From IMG/VR virus record IMGVR_UViG_3300046002_008717, positions 47,729-111,728 of that record: a stretch of 64,000 nucleotides of DNA; one strand, given 5' to 3'. The notes beneath the pieces are model-generated. The model was not told the origin of the DNA and did no database searches. It worked only from the letters and a program-made list of their open reading frames with translations. Shown here piece after piece: positions 34,716 through 43,233 of the stretch. Source of the stretch: a virus. Positions within the stretch are counted from its first letter, which is position 1. Every line of letters starts with the position of its first letter. The translations under genes were made by a program, and so were the position numbers.

Positions 34716-35141
34716 ATGGAATTATTTGATATAGTTAAAAATATATTTTCTAAGAATAATTCCAAATGGGATTCTATAGGAAAAATTGATAAATCTAGAA
34801 ATTTCTTCATGATTAATAGGATAATGAGTATTCAATATCCATTGCAGGCAAATCAATTTAATAAACTTAAAATAACACCGGTGTATGTTGTAGATTGGTG
34901 GAGAAATACCCTGGCTAGCAGATATTCAAAAACGCCTAATTGGATATACACACTAACTAAGAAAAAAGAAGCTGCAGCCAATAAGAAAACAAAGGTGGTA
35001 GATCTTTCCGCTACCGAAAAATTTATTAGAGAAAAATTTAAAATATCATCCAGGGATCTAATGCAGATTAAAAAATTCTATCCTGAAAAATATAATGCAT
35101 GGGTATTAGATATATCTGATCAAATAGGATTAAAAGAATAG
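34716..35141 (+). CDS. hypothetical protein downstream of the exonuclease
   Basis: This 141-residue basic protein is not recognised. It starts two bases after the exonuclease stop. Visible features are 'MELFDIVKNIFSK', 'FFMINRIMSIQYPLQANQFN', a Trp pair in 'VYVVDWWRN', a Lys/Ala stretch in the middle ('KKKEAAANKKTK') and a helical C-terminus. Position suggests a replication partner. It shows no clear likeness to T4 gp62, so I leave it unnamed. Confidence 0.7.
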   Translation: MELFDIVKNIFSKNNSKWDSIGKIDKSRNFFMINRIMSIQYPLQANQFNKLKITPVYVVDWWRNTLASRYSKTPNWIYTLTKKKEAAANKKTKVVDLSATEKFIREKFKISSRDLMQIKKFYPEKYNAWVLDISDQIGLKE

Positions 35142-35148
35142 TACTAAT

Positions 35149-35156
35149 GATATATA
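35149..35156 (+). promoter_or_regulatory. candidate late octamer GATATATA
   Basis: Located 23 bases before the ATG at 35172. It would start a new transcript within the replication block. Confidence 0.4.
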
Positions 35157-35171
35157 TGGAAAATAGAAAAA

Positions 35172-35681
35172 ATGACAGATCTAATAATAAAAAAAGTAAT
35201 AGATACTTTATCATGGGATACTATTTATGAGGTCAATAAATGCTTCAAACACGGAATAGGCGAGGGTACAAGCGCTATCCCTGGATTAAAAAAGAAAGTA
35301 TTCTCTGATAAGCTAACAAAGAATGATATTAGGAATGAATTAAGATCTATCCTTAAGTACGTAATTTCTAATAATGTTCCTGAATTTGTATATGGCAACT
35401 GGATGATATTTTGGAATGATGATATCAGGGATATTTATAATGAGGAAGATATGGAGAGTCTGGATATACCAATTTCTGGATTATCAGGTGGTCCTTCAAT
35501 AGAAGTTATATATACTCCGCAGAGAATATATATGGGAAATATAAAAATAATTGGTGGTAAATTACCAGAAAGCGATGATAACATAGAACTTAATAGAATG
35601 CTAAAAAATGCGGAAGATAACGAACAGTACGAATTGGCATCTAAGATAAGAGACGTTATTAAATTGCAGGATACAAAATAA
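35172..35681 (+). CDS. hypothetical protein with C-terminal UVR-like motif
   Basis: The 169-residue protein is unknown except for its C-terminus. The segment 'LNRMLKNAEDNEQYELASKI' resembles the UVR motif found at the end of UvrB and inside UvrC and ClpC, a helical hairpin for protein contacts. The N-terminal part is mixed helical and beta with 'GIGEGTSAIPGLKKKVFSDK'. A late-type octamer precedes it. A UVDE-like gene lies 0.5 kb downstream, but a repair link is speculative. Confidence 0.65.
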   Translation: MTDLIIKKVIDTLSWDTIYEVNKCFKHGIGEGTSAIPGLKKKVFSDKLTKNDIRNELRSILKYVISNNVPEFVYGNWMIFWNDDIRDIYNEEDMESLDIPISGLSGGPSIEVIYTPQRIYMGNIKIIGGKLPESDDNIELNRMLKNAEDNEQYELASKIRDVIKLQDTK

Positions 35682-35690
35682 TAATATAAA

Positions 35691-36170
35691 ATGAAGCATA
35701 TAAAAAACATAAATGAATATTTTGATATTGGAGTATTTGGTGATACCTATGGATATGGTGGAGCTAATGGTGTGCTAAGAGTGAAATATAAACCATATGA
35801 TGATTTATCTGTTACAGTTGGTCCTGATCCTTCTATAGAAAAAACTACAAAAGGCGCTGAATATAAATTGGGTGATGTCGTTAAAGGACAACCTATAGAT
35901 TCTAAGAAAAAAGTTACCGGTGTTATAGTTAGAGCTTTTAAAAATCCTGACAATCAACAATTTCGATATTTTATACAAATTTATACAAAAGGTGAAAGAA
36001 CAAAGGCTGTGATAGAAATAAAATCTAATGATATAGAATTTGCTGATGGAGGTAATCACGGTAATGTTGATATGTCATCCAAAGAAAAAGGCGCAGATAT
36101 ACCTGCAGGCGTATTTAATTCTAAAACCGTATATACATCATCACAATTGGGATTAGAAGCTACCGCATAA
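35691..36170 (+). CDS. hypothetical protein with capsid-targeting-like N-terminus
   Basis: The 159-residue protein is not recognised. The N-terminus 'MKHIKNINEYFDIGVFGD' recalls T4 internal head proteins (MKTYQEFIAEA). The body looks beta-rich, with 'EYKLGDVVKGQPIDSKKKVT' and 'QFRYFIQIYTKGERTKAVI' resembling a small SH3-like barrel. It follows the preceding gene by nine bases. It may be carried inside the head or may simply be a small soluble protein. Confidence 0.6.
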   Translation: MKHIKNINEYFDIGVFGDTYGYGGANGVLRVKYKPYDDLSVTVGPDPSIEKTTKGAEYKLGDVVKGQPIDSKKKVTGVIVRAFKNPDNQQFRYFIQIYTKGERTKAVIEIKSNDIEFADGGNHGNVDMSSKEKGADIPAGVFNSKTVYTSSQLGLEATA

Positions 36171-36216
36171 TAAAAAGAAACAATTGCAATAAATTCTGTA
36201 TAATAATAAAATTATA

Positions 36217-37119
36217 ATGTTATTAGGACAAAATAGATCAAATATTTCTTATTTAGGATTACCAAAAAAGATGTCATCATGTGGGAATAAAATATCCTCA
36301 TATAATGACCTTTTTTCTGCTCTTTTGTCTGCATGTATAATAAATTCCGAAATATTATCTAAAATAGTATGTCTAGATGTTTCCGAGTTCGTATTCCTTC
36401 CCAGTTTTTTTGATAGCGTAATGGAGGAGGAAGATATAGAATTGTCCGATAAAATAGATAAGATAAATACGATTATAAATAAGCATTCCATGAGAATATT
36501 TATTTATGTAGGGAAAGATTATTTTTTAGGAACCCAAATCGAGGATGTAAAAATAAAAACTATAGCATTATTAGATTCTCTTTCTATCTTACTTGATTCA
36601 CTCGGAATTGATTATCCATCATTAATAGTTAGAATTGGTTCAGCTTATGGTAATAGGAAAAAAACGATGAAAACTTTTTGTTCTCGACTTCCGCTGCTAA
36701 ATAAAAATACGGTTAAAAAGCTTACCGTTACTAATGATGATAAACCAAGTCTTTTTTCTATAACAGATTTATTATCAGGAATATATTATGAATGCAGCAT
36801 ACCTTTATGTTTCCGATTATTGCCACATCATTTTAATAACGGAGGACTTACTATAAGGGAAGCATTATTTTTAGCATGCTCGACCTGGGATATTAAGGAT
36901 AAGCCAATTTTCTTTCATTCAGAATCTTTTGAAATAGATGAATATGGAATATCATTAAGCCCTGTTAATGCTGATTTATTAACTAGAAGAATACCTACGT
37001 TTGGGCTAGATTGCGATGTTATAATAGATTCACAGTTAAAAGAAATAGCATATATGCATTATATAAAAAACCATAGAGGATTTTTACCGATGGTTATAAA
37101 TAAAAAAATAAAAAAATAA
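36217..37119 (+). CDS. UV-damage endonuclease (UVDE)-fold protein, active-site residues altered
   Basis: At 300 residues it is typical for UVDE/UvsE. Family landmarks align in order: 'YLGLPKKMSSC', 'FLPSFFDS', 'MRIFIYVGKDYFL' (normally MHP.QF), 'IVRIGSAYGNR' (normally IHVGG.YG.K), 'LTVTNDDKPS' (normally LENDDKS), 'LCFRLLPHHFNN' (normally D..HH) and a final 'DVIID' (normally DVM.E.K). At these sites the usual His, His, Glu and Asp metal ligands are replaced by Tyr, Arg, Thr and Arg. The fold seems kept, but the classical metal centre does not. It may bind damaged DNA without cutting, or use a different chemistry. The alignment is by eye. Confidence 0.65.
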   Translation: MLLGQNRSNISYLGLPKKMSSCGNKISSYNDLFSALLSACIINSEILSKIVCLDVSEFVFLPSFFDSVMEEEDIELSDKIDKINTIINKHSMRIFIYVGKDYFLGTQIEDVKIKTIALLDSLSILLDSLGIDYPSLIVRIGSAYGNRKKTMKTFCSRLPLLNKNTVKKLTVTNDDKPSLFSITDLLSGIYYECSIPLCFRLLPHHFNNGGLTIREALFLACSTWDIKDKPIFFHSESFEIDEYGISLSPVNADLLTRRIPTFGLDCDVIIDSQLKEIAYMHYIKNHRGFLPMVINKKIKK

Positions 37120-37135
37120 TTTAATAACTATACTT

Positions 37136-37837
37136 ATGTTTAAATTGGATGCAATCAAAAAAGTTTTATATCTTGATATAGAAACTGCATGTATAGAGAG
37201 GGATTTGGATAAATTATGGATATCTAATCCAAGATTGGCGCAATTATGGGAAAAAAGAGCTGATCACTATAGAGCGATAGATCCCAAATTAGATATATGT
37301 ACCAGCAGTGAAATATTTCTAAAAAAAGCAGCATTGGAGGCAGAATTTTCTAGGATAGTATGCATATCATTTGGATCGTTTGATGATGACGGAAAAAAAG
37401 TATTTAAATCATTCTTTGGAGATAATGAAACTGATATACTCAATGTAGCAAACAAGGTTATAAATAACGCTATGGCAAAAAATTGGAAGTTATGCGGACA
37501 TAATATAAAGGGATTTGATATACCATGTTTAGGCAAGAGAATGCTATATAATGGTATAAATCCATCAAATAATATCCAAATGATAGATAAAAAGCCATGG
37601 GAGGTTCCATTTATAGATACGTGCGAATTATTATCATTTGGCAGTTGGTCTCAAAATAGAAACATAACATTAGATCTATTAACATGTTCATTAGGTATAC
37701 AATCGCCAAAAGAAAATATGGAGGGTTCTCAGGTTAATCTAGTATATTGGGATGATCACGCTTATCGTGAAATAGCAGATTATTGTGAAAATGATGTAAA
37801 TGCAGTTATGTGTATAATGGAAAAACTCTGTTTCTAG
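37136..37837 (+). CDS. DnaQ-like 3'-5' exonuclease (DEDDy)
   Basis: The 233-residue protein has the DEDDy exonuclease motifs: 'LYLDIETA' (Asp14, Glu16), 'GHNIKGFDIPCL' for the second Asp, and 'YCENDVNAV' carrying the Tyr and last Asp. Such a stand-alone exonuclease could proofread, trim 3' ends in recombination, or degrade host DNA. It lies 16 bases after the UVDE-like gene and ends just before a terminator hairpin that also carries a promoter motif for the next gene. Confidence 0.85.
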   Translation: MFKLDAIKKVLYLDIETACIERDLDKLWISNPRLAQLWEKRADHYRAIDPKLDICTSSEIFLKKAALEAEFSRIVCISFGSFDDDGKKVFKSFFGDNETDILNVANKVINNAMAKNWKLCGHNIKGFDIPCLGKRMLYNGINPSNNIQMIDKKPWEVPFIDTCELLSFGSWSQNRNITLDLLTCSLGIQSPKENMEGSQVNLVYWDDHAYREIADYCENDVNAVMCIMEKLCF

Positions 37838-37857
37838 AAAAAAAAACAAAAATACAT

Positions 37858-37894
37858 AAAAGCTTTCTTCGATATATAGAAGAAAGCTTTTTTT
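37858..37894 (+). terminator. intrinsic terminator with the late-promoter octamer as its loop
   Basis: A perfect 13-base stem, AAAAGCTTTCTTC (37858-37870) with GAAGAAAGCTTTT (37879-37891), is followed by Ts. The eight-base loop is exactly GATATATA. The next ATG is at 37895, directly after the T run. Confidence 0.85.
37871..37878 (+). promoter_or_regulatory. late promoter octamer GATATATA inside terminator loop
   Basis: Located 24 bases before the ATG at 37895, the same spacing as at other late genes. It would start the next transcript from within the terminator of the previous one. Confidence 0.5.
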
Positions 37895-38701
37895 ATGCGC
37901 AATATATTAGGATTTGCTATATTTTCCGATGAATATCTAAACGAAAAACAAATCAATAGTTTTTATCACGATGAACTTTGTCCTATTTTTTGGAAAGCCA
38001 AAAAAAATTCGGATGGGAATACTACATGGGTATTTGATCAAAGAATAAGAAAAAAATTAATAAGAGTAGCCAATGATTTCTTTTCCAATTTTAGTGAGAT
38101 CATAGGAAATAGAAAAATAAAGGATATTCAACTTACTGGCTCGCTTTCCAATTTTAACTATACTGATTTTTCTGATCTTGATATACACGTTATGATTGAT
38201 CTTAGTGGAATAGATGATGATAATAAGAAAGTTCTGGTATCTGCAATAAACGGAATAAGATTTATATGGAACAAGAGACATGATATATCGATAAGAGGAT
38301 ATGATGCAGAATTATATCTGCAGGATATAAAAGAAGAACATGTTGCATCTGGTTTATTTTCTTTGATGAATAACGAATGGATAAAAAAACCTATATTCAA
38401 TCCGCCGGAGATAGATGATAGAGATATAGATCTTAAATATAACTTATTATCAAAGGATATAGAAATATTACATGATCGATTAAATATATCGGGATTAACT
38501 GCAGCTAATGCTAAAATGCTTTATGCCCGATGTATTAAACTAAAATCTAAAATTCATAAGATGAGAAAGGAAGGTCTATCCGAGGGCGGTGAAATGTCTA
38601 TAGGAAACCTCGTATTTAAAAAGCTTAGAAATGAGGGATATATAGAGAAACTAATAGATATTATATCTAAATCCTACGATAAAATTTATACAGAAAAATG
38701 A
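37895..38701 (+). CDS. nucleotidyltransferase-fold protein
   Basis: The 268-residue protein has the polymerase-beta-type nucleotidyltransferase signature 'LTGSLSNFNYTDFSDLDIHV': Gly82-Ser83, then Asp94 and Asp96 as the metal pair. The C-terminal 110 residues are helical and charged. Enzymes with this core add a nucleotide to RNA, small molecules or proteins. No antitoxin-like partner is adjacent. It overlaps the next gene by four bases. The substrate is unknown. Confidence 0.78.
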   Translation: MRNILGFAIFSDEYLNEKQINSFYHDELCPIFWKAKKNSDGNTTWVFDQRIRKKLIRVANDFFSNFSEIIGNRKIKDIQLTGSLSNFNYTDFSDLDIHVMIDLSGIDDDNKKVLVSAINGIRFIWNKRHDISIRGYDAELYLQDIKEEHVASGLFSLMNNEWIKKPIFNPPEIDDRDIDLKYNLLSKDIEILHDRLNISGLTAANAKMLYARCIKLKSKIHKMRKEGLSEGGEMSIGNLVFKKLRNEGYIEKLIDIISKSYDKIYTEK

Positions 38702-41187
38702 TTATATTATTACCGATTAAAGGGAAATACAATAGGAATGATAAATTCCCATTTATTACTATCCCGATGGATATGCCAAATGCGGAAGAAAAAACATTTG
38801 ATGATTTTCAATGGTGGGCATATTCTAAAGATTTTGCTAAATGGAGAGCACAGAATCCAAGATCTTGGGTAGCAGATTCTGAGAATAATGATATTAAATA
38901 TGCTGATTATTCATTTATACCGGAAAATTCCGTATATAATATTTCATCTAATTACGCAGCAATAGATAAAGATGCTTTAATGTCATATAATAATTTTGGA
39001 AAGGATCTATCCGTTTATGAATATGACGATTCAGAGAAAAGTGAGGATGATAAGAAATTCTTAAAATTCCATTTTGCGTATAATAAATTAATAAGCGATG
39101 GGAAATTAGATAAAAGTATAGCTGTATCATCTATATCAACTAAATCGGACAAAGCTTTATTTTTATTAATGAAGGATGATAAAGGAGAAAATTCTTTGCC
39201 CACTTTAAAAGCATATAGAATAAAACAATTTGGTGCATCCTCTGATAAGATAAAATTAGTAAATGTTACAGAAATGCTACCTGGTGGATCCATGAATAAA
39301 TACGATACTACCGCTAAATTACTGAAAAAGATTTCTGACGATGCTATTAAAATAGCTACCGGAATAGGGGTTGTTGGTATAGGATGGGGATTACTTAAGT
39401 TTAGTGCTAGAACGATCAGAGGTTTATTTTTATTGCGTTCGATTAGAGGTTTACCTACTACGACTGTTACAAATACGCCCGGACTTATGTCCAGATTGGC
39501 AACCAAATCTATGCCAACAGTAAAAACTATATTTGGACAAATCCCTGACATGGTTAAATTTAAAAATACCAGAAATGCAATAAAGTATGGTTATGGGTTT
39601 GGTAAAATGGCTGCAGACGCAGGTGGTGGAGCAGCATCTATTGCAAAATGGACAGCAAAAGGATTTTTGAGTGGGGCAAAAGCTACAGGTCTTAGAGGAG
39701 GTGCAAGGCTTATACCGTTTGTGGGTGAAATATTAATGGGCGCTGAAGTTATAGGTTCAATATTTAATTGGCAGTCTGATAATCAAGCTCCGACATTTAG
39801 AGAAGTTGATAATATAGGACATGAAGAATTTAATCCAAAAGCTCTAAAAGTCGGAGATAGTATAACTATCTGTTGGGCTCAACCAGCAGGAACTGGCGTA
39901 GGAATAGCTACATCTTTTGTATATAGTAATGACACTAGAACAACTGCAGAATTAGTTAAAATCGGGGATAATGGAAGCGAAACTATATTCATATTAACAC
40001 AAGTAAATTCCAAAGAATATCAGGAAGCTTTATCTAAACATGCACTTACACTAATATCAATAAATAATACGGAAGTTATCAATAAGCAATCCGGTGGATT
40101 TATGAATATAAGTAATGCCGTACGACGAGTGGTTGATAACGAAGATATTGATTTTAAGATATCCTATGTTGATAGTATTTCAAAATTAGCAATGCCATAT
40201 GTATATATGGGATCTTGTGATTGGTCCTTGCTATTAGACTATTATAATGATGCATCTGATCAATATATAACAACTGATGAAAATGCACCTGATAATTATG
40301 ATTTTTATTATAAGAATGAGAATGACAATTATATAAACGTATCCGGTAGATTGGTTACTAATGATGAATTAAAGAATAAAAGCGATAGCGATATTAATGA
40401 TTTATTCTTTCCAAAAGAGAAAGATAAAAATGAATCTATAATAACTGATTTTTCTTCTTTTAGCGTTATTAATGAGGGTGGGGATGAAGGTTCTTCTCCA
40501 GTTACGCTAACCCATAAAGAATTATCAGGACCAGCTAAAATTGCTATTTATAGATTAACTAAAAGTGAATATGCAGATCCTTCCAAGAATGAATATCAAC
40601 CTACCAAATTTAAAAATTTTATGATAGATCCAGCTGATTATAATGCTAGTGATAACGAATCTATAATGGTTGAAATTAATTATACAGGAGAAGTAATAAA
40701 TGATCCTAAAAGGGGGATTTATAAATTTTCTAAAGATAACAAGGATAAAGAAGATGAAACCGATAAACACACTTCTCCCGATGACGATAGCGAAGATAAT
40801 AATGGTGAAAATGATAAGGAGGATACCCTTGATAACGGTACAATAACCGATGATTACTATGTTAGTGCTAAACCTGAAGATATAAAAATAATAAAGCGTA
40901 AAGGAGCCACAGTGATAATAGATAAAAATAAGGATGATGGCTTTGATCTAGCTGGTAAATTTTTATCAGAAAAAGAAAAAGAAATATTAGGTATAGATTC
41001 TTGGGATTCTATAACATTAGCTAAAGGATATCTTGATAATAAAGGTAATATGATAGAAATCAAGCTTAAAAATAAATACGGAACTTCAGGTAACAGGGTT
41101 AAAAAATATAAAATAACTGATGGTGAAGCATTTGATATTGCCAAAAAATTTGTGGATACGGTTGAATCTAGAATAAAATATGAATAA
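38698..41187 (+). CDS. large protein with membrane-active-looking segments, possible internal head protein
   Basis: This 829-residue protein is not recognised. After a soluble N-terminal part there are Gly/Ala-rich hydrophobic stretches near 215-240 ('GIGVVGIGWGLLKFSART') and 335-355 ('ARLIPFVGEILMGAEVIGSI'), as in virion proteins that enter the host envelope. A 'FSSFSVINEGG' site around residue 590 resembles the F..F..-NE(S/G) motif at the starts of several neighbours. Residues about 680-710 are Asp/Glu/Asn-rich linkers. It precedes the prohead protease and capsid genes, so packaging inside the head is plausible. Function unknown. Confidence 0.6.
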   Translation: MIILLPIKGKYNRNDKFPFITIPMDMPNAEEKTFDDFQWWAYSKDFAKWRAQNPRSWVADSENNDIKYADYSFIPENSVYNISSNYAAIDKDALMSYNNFGKDLSVYEYDDSEKSEDDKKFLKFHFAYNKLISDGKLDKSIAVSSISTKSDKALFLLMKDDKGENSLPTLKAYRIKQFGASSDKIKLVNVTEMLPGGSMNKYDTTAKLLKKISDDAIKIATGIGVVGIGWGLLKFSARTIRGLFLLRSIRGLPTTTVTNTPGLMSRLATKSMPTVKTIFGQIPDMVKFKNTRNAIKYGYGFGKMAADAGGGAASIAKWTAKGFLSGAKATGLRGGARLIPFVGEILMGAEVIGSIFNWQSDNQAPTFREVDNIGHEEFNPKALKVGDSITICWAQPAGTGVGIATSFVYSNDTRTTAELVKIGDNGSETIFILTQVNSKEYQEALSKHALTLISINNTEVINKQSGGFMNISNAVRRVVDNEDIDFKISYVDSISKLAMPYVYMGSCDWSLLLDYYNDASDQYITTDENAPDNYDFYYKNENDNYINVSGRLVTNDELKNKSDSDINDLFFPKEKDKNESIITDFSSFSVINEGGDEGSSPVTLTHKELSGPAKIAIYRLTKSEYADPSKNEYQPTKFKNFMIDPADYNASDNESIMVEINYTGEVINDPKRGIYKFSKDNKDKEDETDKHTSPDDDSEDNNGENDKEDTLDNGTITDDYYVSAKPEDIKIIKRKGATVIIDKNKDDGFDLAGKFLSEKEKEILGIDSWDSITLAKGYLDNKGNMIEIKLKNKYGTSGNRVKKYKITDGEAFDIAKKFVDTVESRIKYE

Positions 41188-41224
41188 ATATAATAAAAGT
41201 CAAAAAAATTCATATATCGTTAGT

Positions 41225-41232
41225 GATATATA
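41225..41232 (+). promoter_or_regulatory. late promoter octamer GATATATA before prohead protease
   Basis: Located 22 bases before the ATG at 41247, ahead of the protease and capsid genes. Confidence 0.55.
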
Positions 41233-41246
41233 GATAATATAAAAAT

Positions 41247-43217
41247 ATGTATAAAATGTCAATAAATAAAATGTTAAACGAGAATTTGGTTTTTATTCTA
41301 GATAGACAAACTTCTATCCTGGAATCAACTAAGATTGATTCTGAGCATTATGTACTGGAAGGTACGGCTGCTGTTTTCGGAAAGGAAAACAACAATGCAA
41401 GAATTTACGAAGAAGCAGAATATCTACCTCATCTAAATTATCTTAATGAGAAAATAGCTCAAAGAAGATTAGTTGGTGAATTAGATCACCCTGAGAAATT
41501 TGACGTTTCGCTTAAAAACATTTCACATATAATAGAAGGTCTTAATTACGATAAGGATACAAGAGAATTAAAAATAAAAGTTAGACTTTTAGATACCCCG
41601 ATGGGTTTAATAGCTAAAAATCTTGTTGATGCTGGTGTACCTTTATCTATATCATCTAGAGCTGCTGGATCAGTAGGTAATGATAAAAAGGTAATGATCA
41701 AAAAAATATTTACATATGATCTAGTTGCTGATCCTGGTTTTCAAGATGCCCAACTAGGTAGAGTATATGAAAGCGTTGGATATTCATCGGAAGATTTCTC
41801 TAATATTAAGGATAAAGATGTAACTAATAACTTATTTTGTTTAAATGAGCAATTGGGTCTAAAAAATGAATCTGGTATGAAGATATATAAAGTTGAAAAT
41901 AACGAGGAATTTAATAAACTCGTATCGACATTGGACAAAAATAAACAAACACTCATGGAGAATAATGAATTCGTTACTACTGAAGATCTTAATGGATATT
42001 CAATCTTTCTAAAAAAAGAAATGGATGCTATGAATACCAAGATTTCTGAACTTAAAGAGTCAAAGGAATCATTAACTGAATCAGCTATAGAAGATAGAAA
42101 TACAGAATTAGAAGAAAGAGTTATTAAATTAGAAAAATATTCTGAATATTTAGCTGAAAATCTGGACAATGCTATTAAATACGGAGAATATCTTGCAAAA
42201 AATTTAGATGAAAGTATTAACTATAGTAAATATCTTGCTGAAAATTTAGATACTAATATTACATATACTAAATCTGTTGATGAAAATGTAACTAAAGGAA
42301 TTTCTTATTCTGAATATGTTGCAGAAAGTGTTGATAGAAGTATAGAATATTCCAAATATCTTGCTGAGAAAGTTGATCAGAATATACAATATTCTGAATA
42401 CATAGGTGAAAATTTAGAAAAAGGAATAGCTTATAGCGAATATCTAGGTGAGAATTTAGAAAAAGGAATAGCTTATACCGAGTATCTTGCAGAAAATTTA
42501 AATAATGGAATTAAAAAGACTGAAGCATTAGATGAGACAGTTAATAAAAATATACAATATGCTAATTATTTAGCAGAAAATGTTAACAAAGGTTTGGATT
42601 ATTCCGAATATATTTCAGAGAGATTAACAAAATCTATTTCATATACTGAATATATAAGTGAAAGTATAAATACTAACACTATGAAACCAAGTGAAACATT
42701 AAGAGAAGGCGTAGAACTTTCATCTGAAGCAGGATTAAACGAATCTGGTTTTGGTGGAGATTATACAGATCTTACAAGTAAAATAGATAATTTGATAGAA
42801 TCAGTTAAAACACAAAAAACTGAATCAGATATAAATGAAGCTTCTAATAAAATGAAGCAAGTAGCCAATACACAAGAGGCTAAAGAAGAAGAAGTTCTTA
42901 ACGAAAAGGAAAACACTAATAAAACTGGACTTAAGTTTATAGACGAAATTCCTGAAGATTATGCTAAAGTATGGGAATCACTTACAGATGGTCACAAGCA
43001 ATCAATTATTGCTCAAAGCCACACCTGGAATTTAGATACACCATACCAGATCAGAAACTTCTGGTCAACACGTCAACTTGGAACAGCTCCAATAGGGGTT
43101 CAAAAATTAGACGAGAATGAAAACACGGAAATATCCAATACACCAACATTAGGTTATAGCAACGATTATATGGCTGCTATCGCTTCAGCATTGGATAAAA
43201 AATTCCAAATAAGATAA
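41247..43217 (+). CDS. gp21: prohead protease (gp21-like) fused to a repeat/scaffold region
   Basis: Residues about 1-180 form a T4 gp21-type serine protease. 'LVGELDHP' holds the catalytic His81, and 'SISSRAAGS' (134-142) holds the nucleophile, probably Ser137, matching T4 'VSSRGLGS'. T4 gp21 has only 212 residues; this protein has 656. Residues 298-479 are thirteen 14-residue repeats of the type 'YSEYLAENLDNAIK', predicted coiled coil. The C-terminus (about 555-656) holds 'SHTWNLDTPYQIRNFWSTRQ'. No separate gp22 scaffold gene is seen between it and the capsid gene, so the extension is probably the scaffold. That would give a protease-scaffold fusion. Confidence 0.85.
   Translation: MYKMSINKMLNENLVFILDRQTSILESTKIDSEHYVLEGTAAVFGKENNNARIYEEAEYLPHLNYLNEKIAQRRLVGELDHPEKFDVSLKNISHIIEGLNYDKDTRELKIKVRLLDTPMGLIAKNLVDAGVPLSISSRAAGSVGNDKKVMIKKIFTYDLVADPGFQDAQLGRVYESVGYSSEDFSNIKDKDVTNNLFCLNEQLGLKNESGMKIYKVENNEEFNKLVSTLDKNKQTLMENNEFVTTEDLNGYSIFLKKEMDAMNTKISELKESKESLTESAIEDRNTELEERVIKLEKYSEYLAENLDNAIKYGEYLAKNLDESINYSKYLAENLDTNITYTKSVDENVTKGISYSEYVAESVDRSIEYSKYLAEKVDQNIQYSEYIGENLEKGIAYSEYLGENLEKGIAYTEYLAENLNNGIKKTEALDETVNKNIQYANYLAENVNKGLDYSEYISERLTKSISYTEYISESINTNTMKPSETLREGVELSSEAGLNESGFGGDYTDLTSKIDNLIESVKTQKTESDINEASNKMKQVANTQEAKEEEVLNEKENTNKTGLKFIDEIPEDYAKVWESLTDGHKQSIIAQSHTWNLDTPYQIRNFWSTRQLGTAPIGVQKLDENENTEISNTPTLGYSNDYMAAIASALDKKFQIR
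42138..42683 (+). repeat. thirteen 42-base units encoding 14-residue repeats
   Basis: In-frame tandem units encode Y-[ST]-[EK]-Y-[LIV]-[AG]-E-[NSK]-[LV]-x-x-x-I-x. Two heptads per unit suggest a regular coiled coil. The DNA copies have diverged while the protein pattern is kept. Confidence 0.9.
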
Positions 43218-43233
43218 AAAAATTAATTAAATC

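Noticed and set aside
38637-38644. GATATATA inside the nucleotidyltransferase gene
   Set aside because: It lies 61 bases before the next ATG and within coding sequence, outside the 22-37 base spacing. It is probably a chance copy, as expected in AT-rich DNA.
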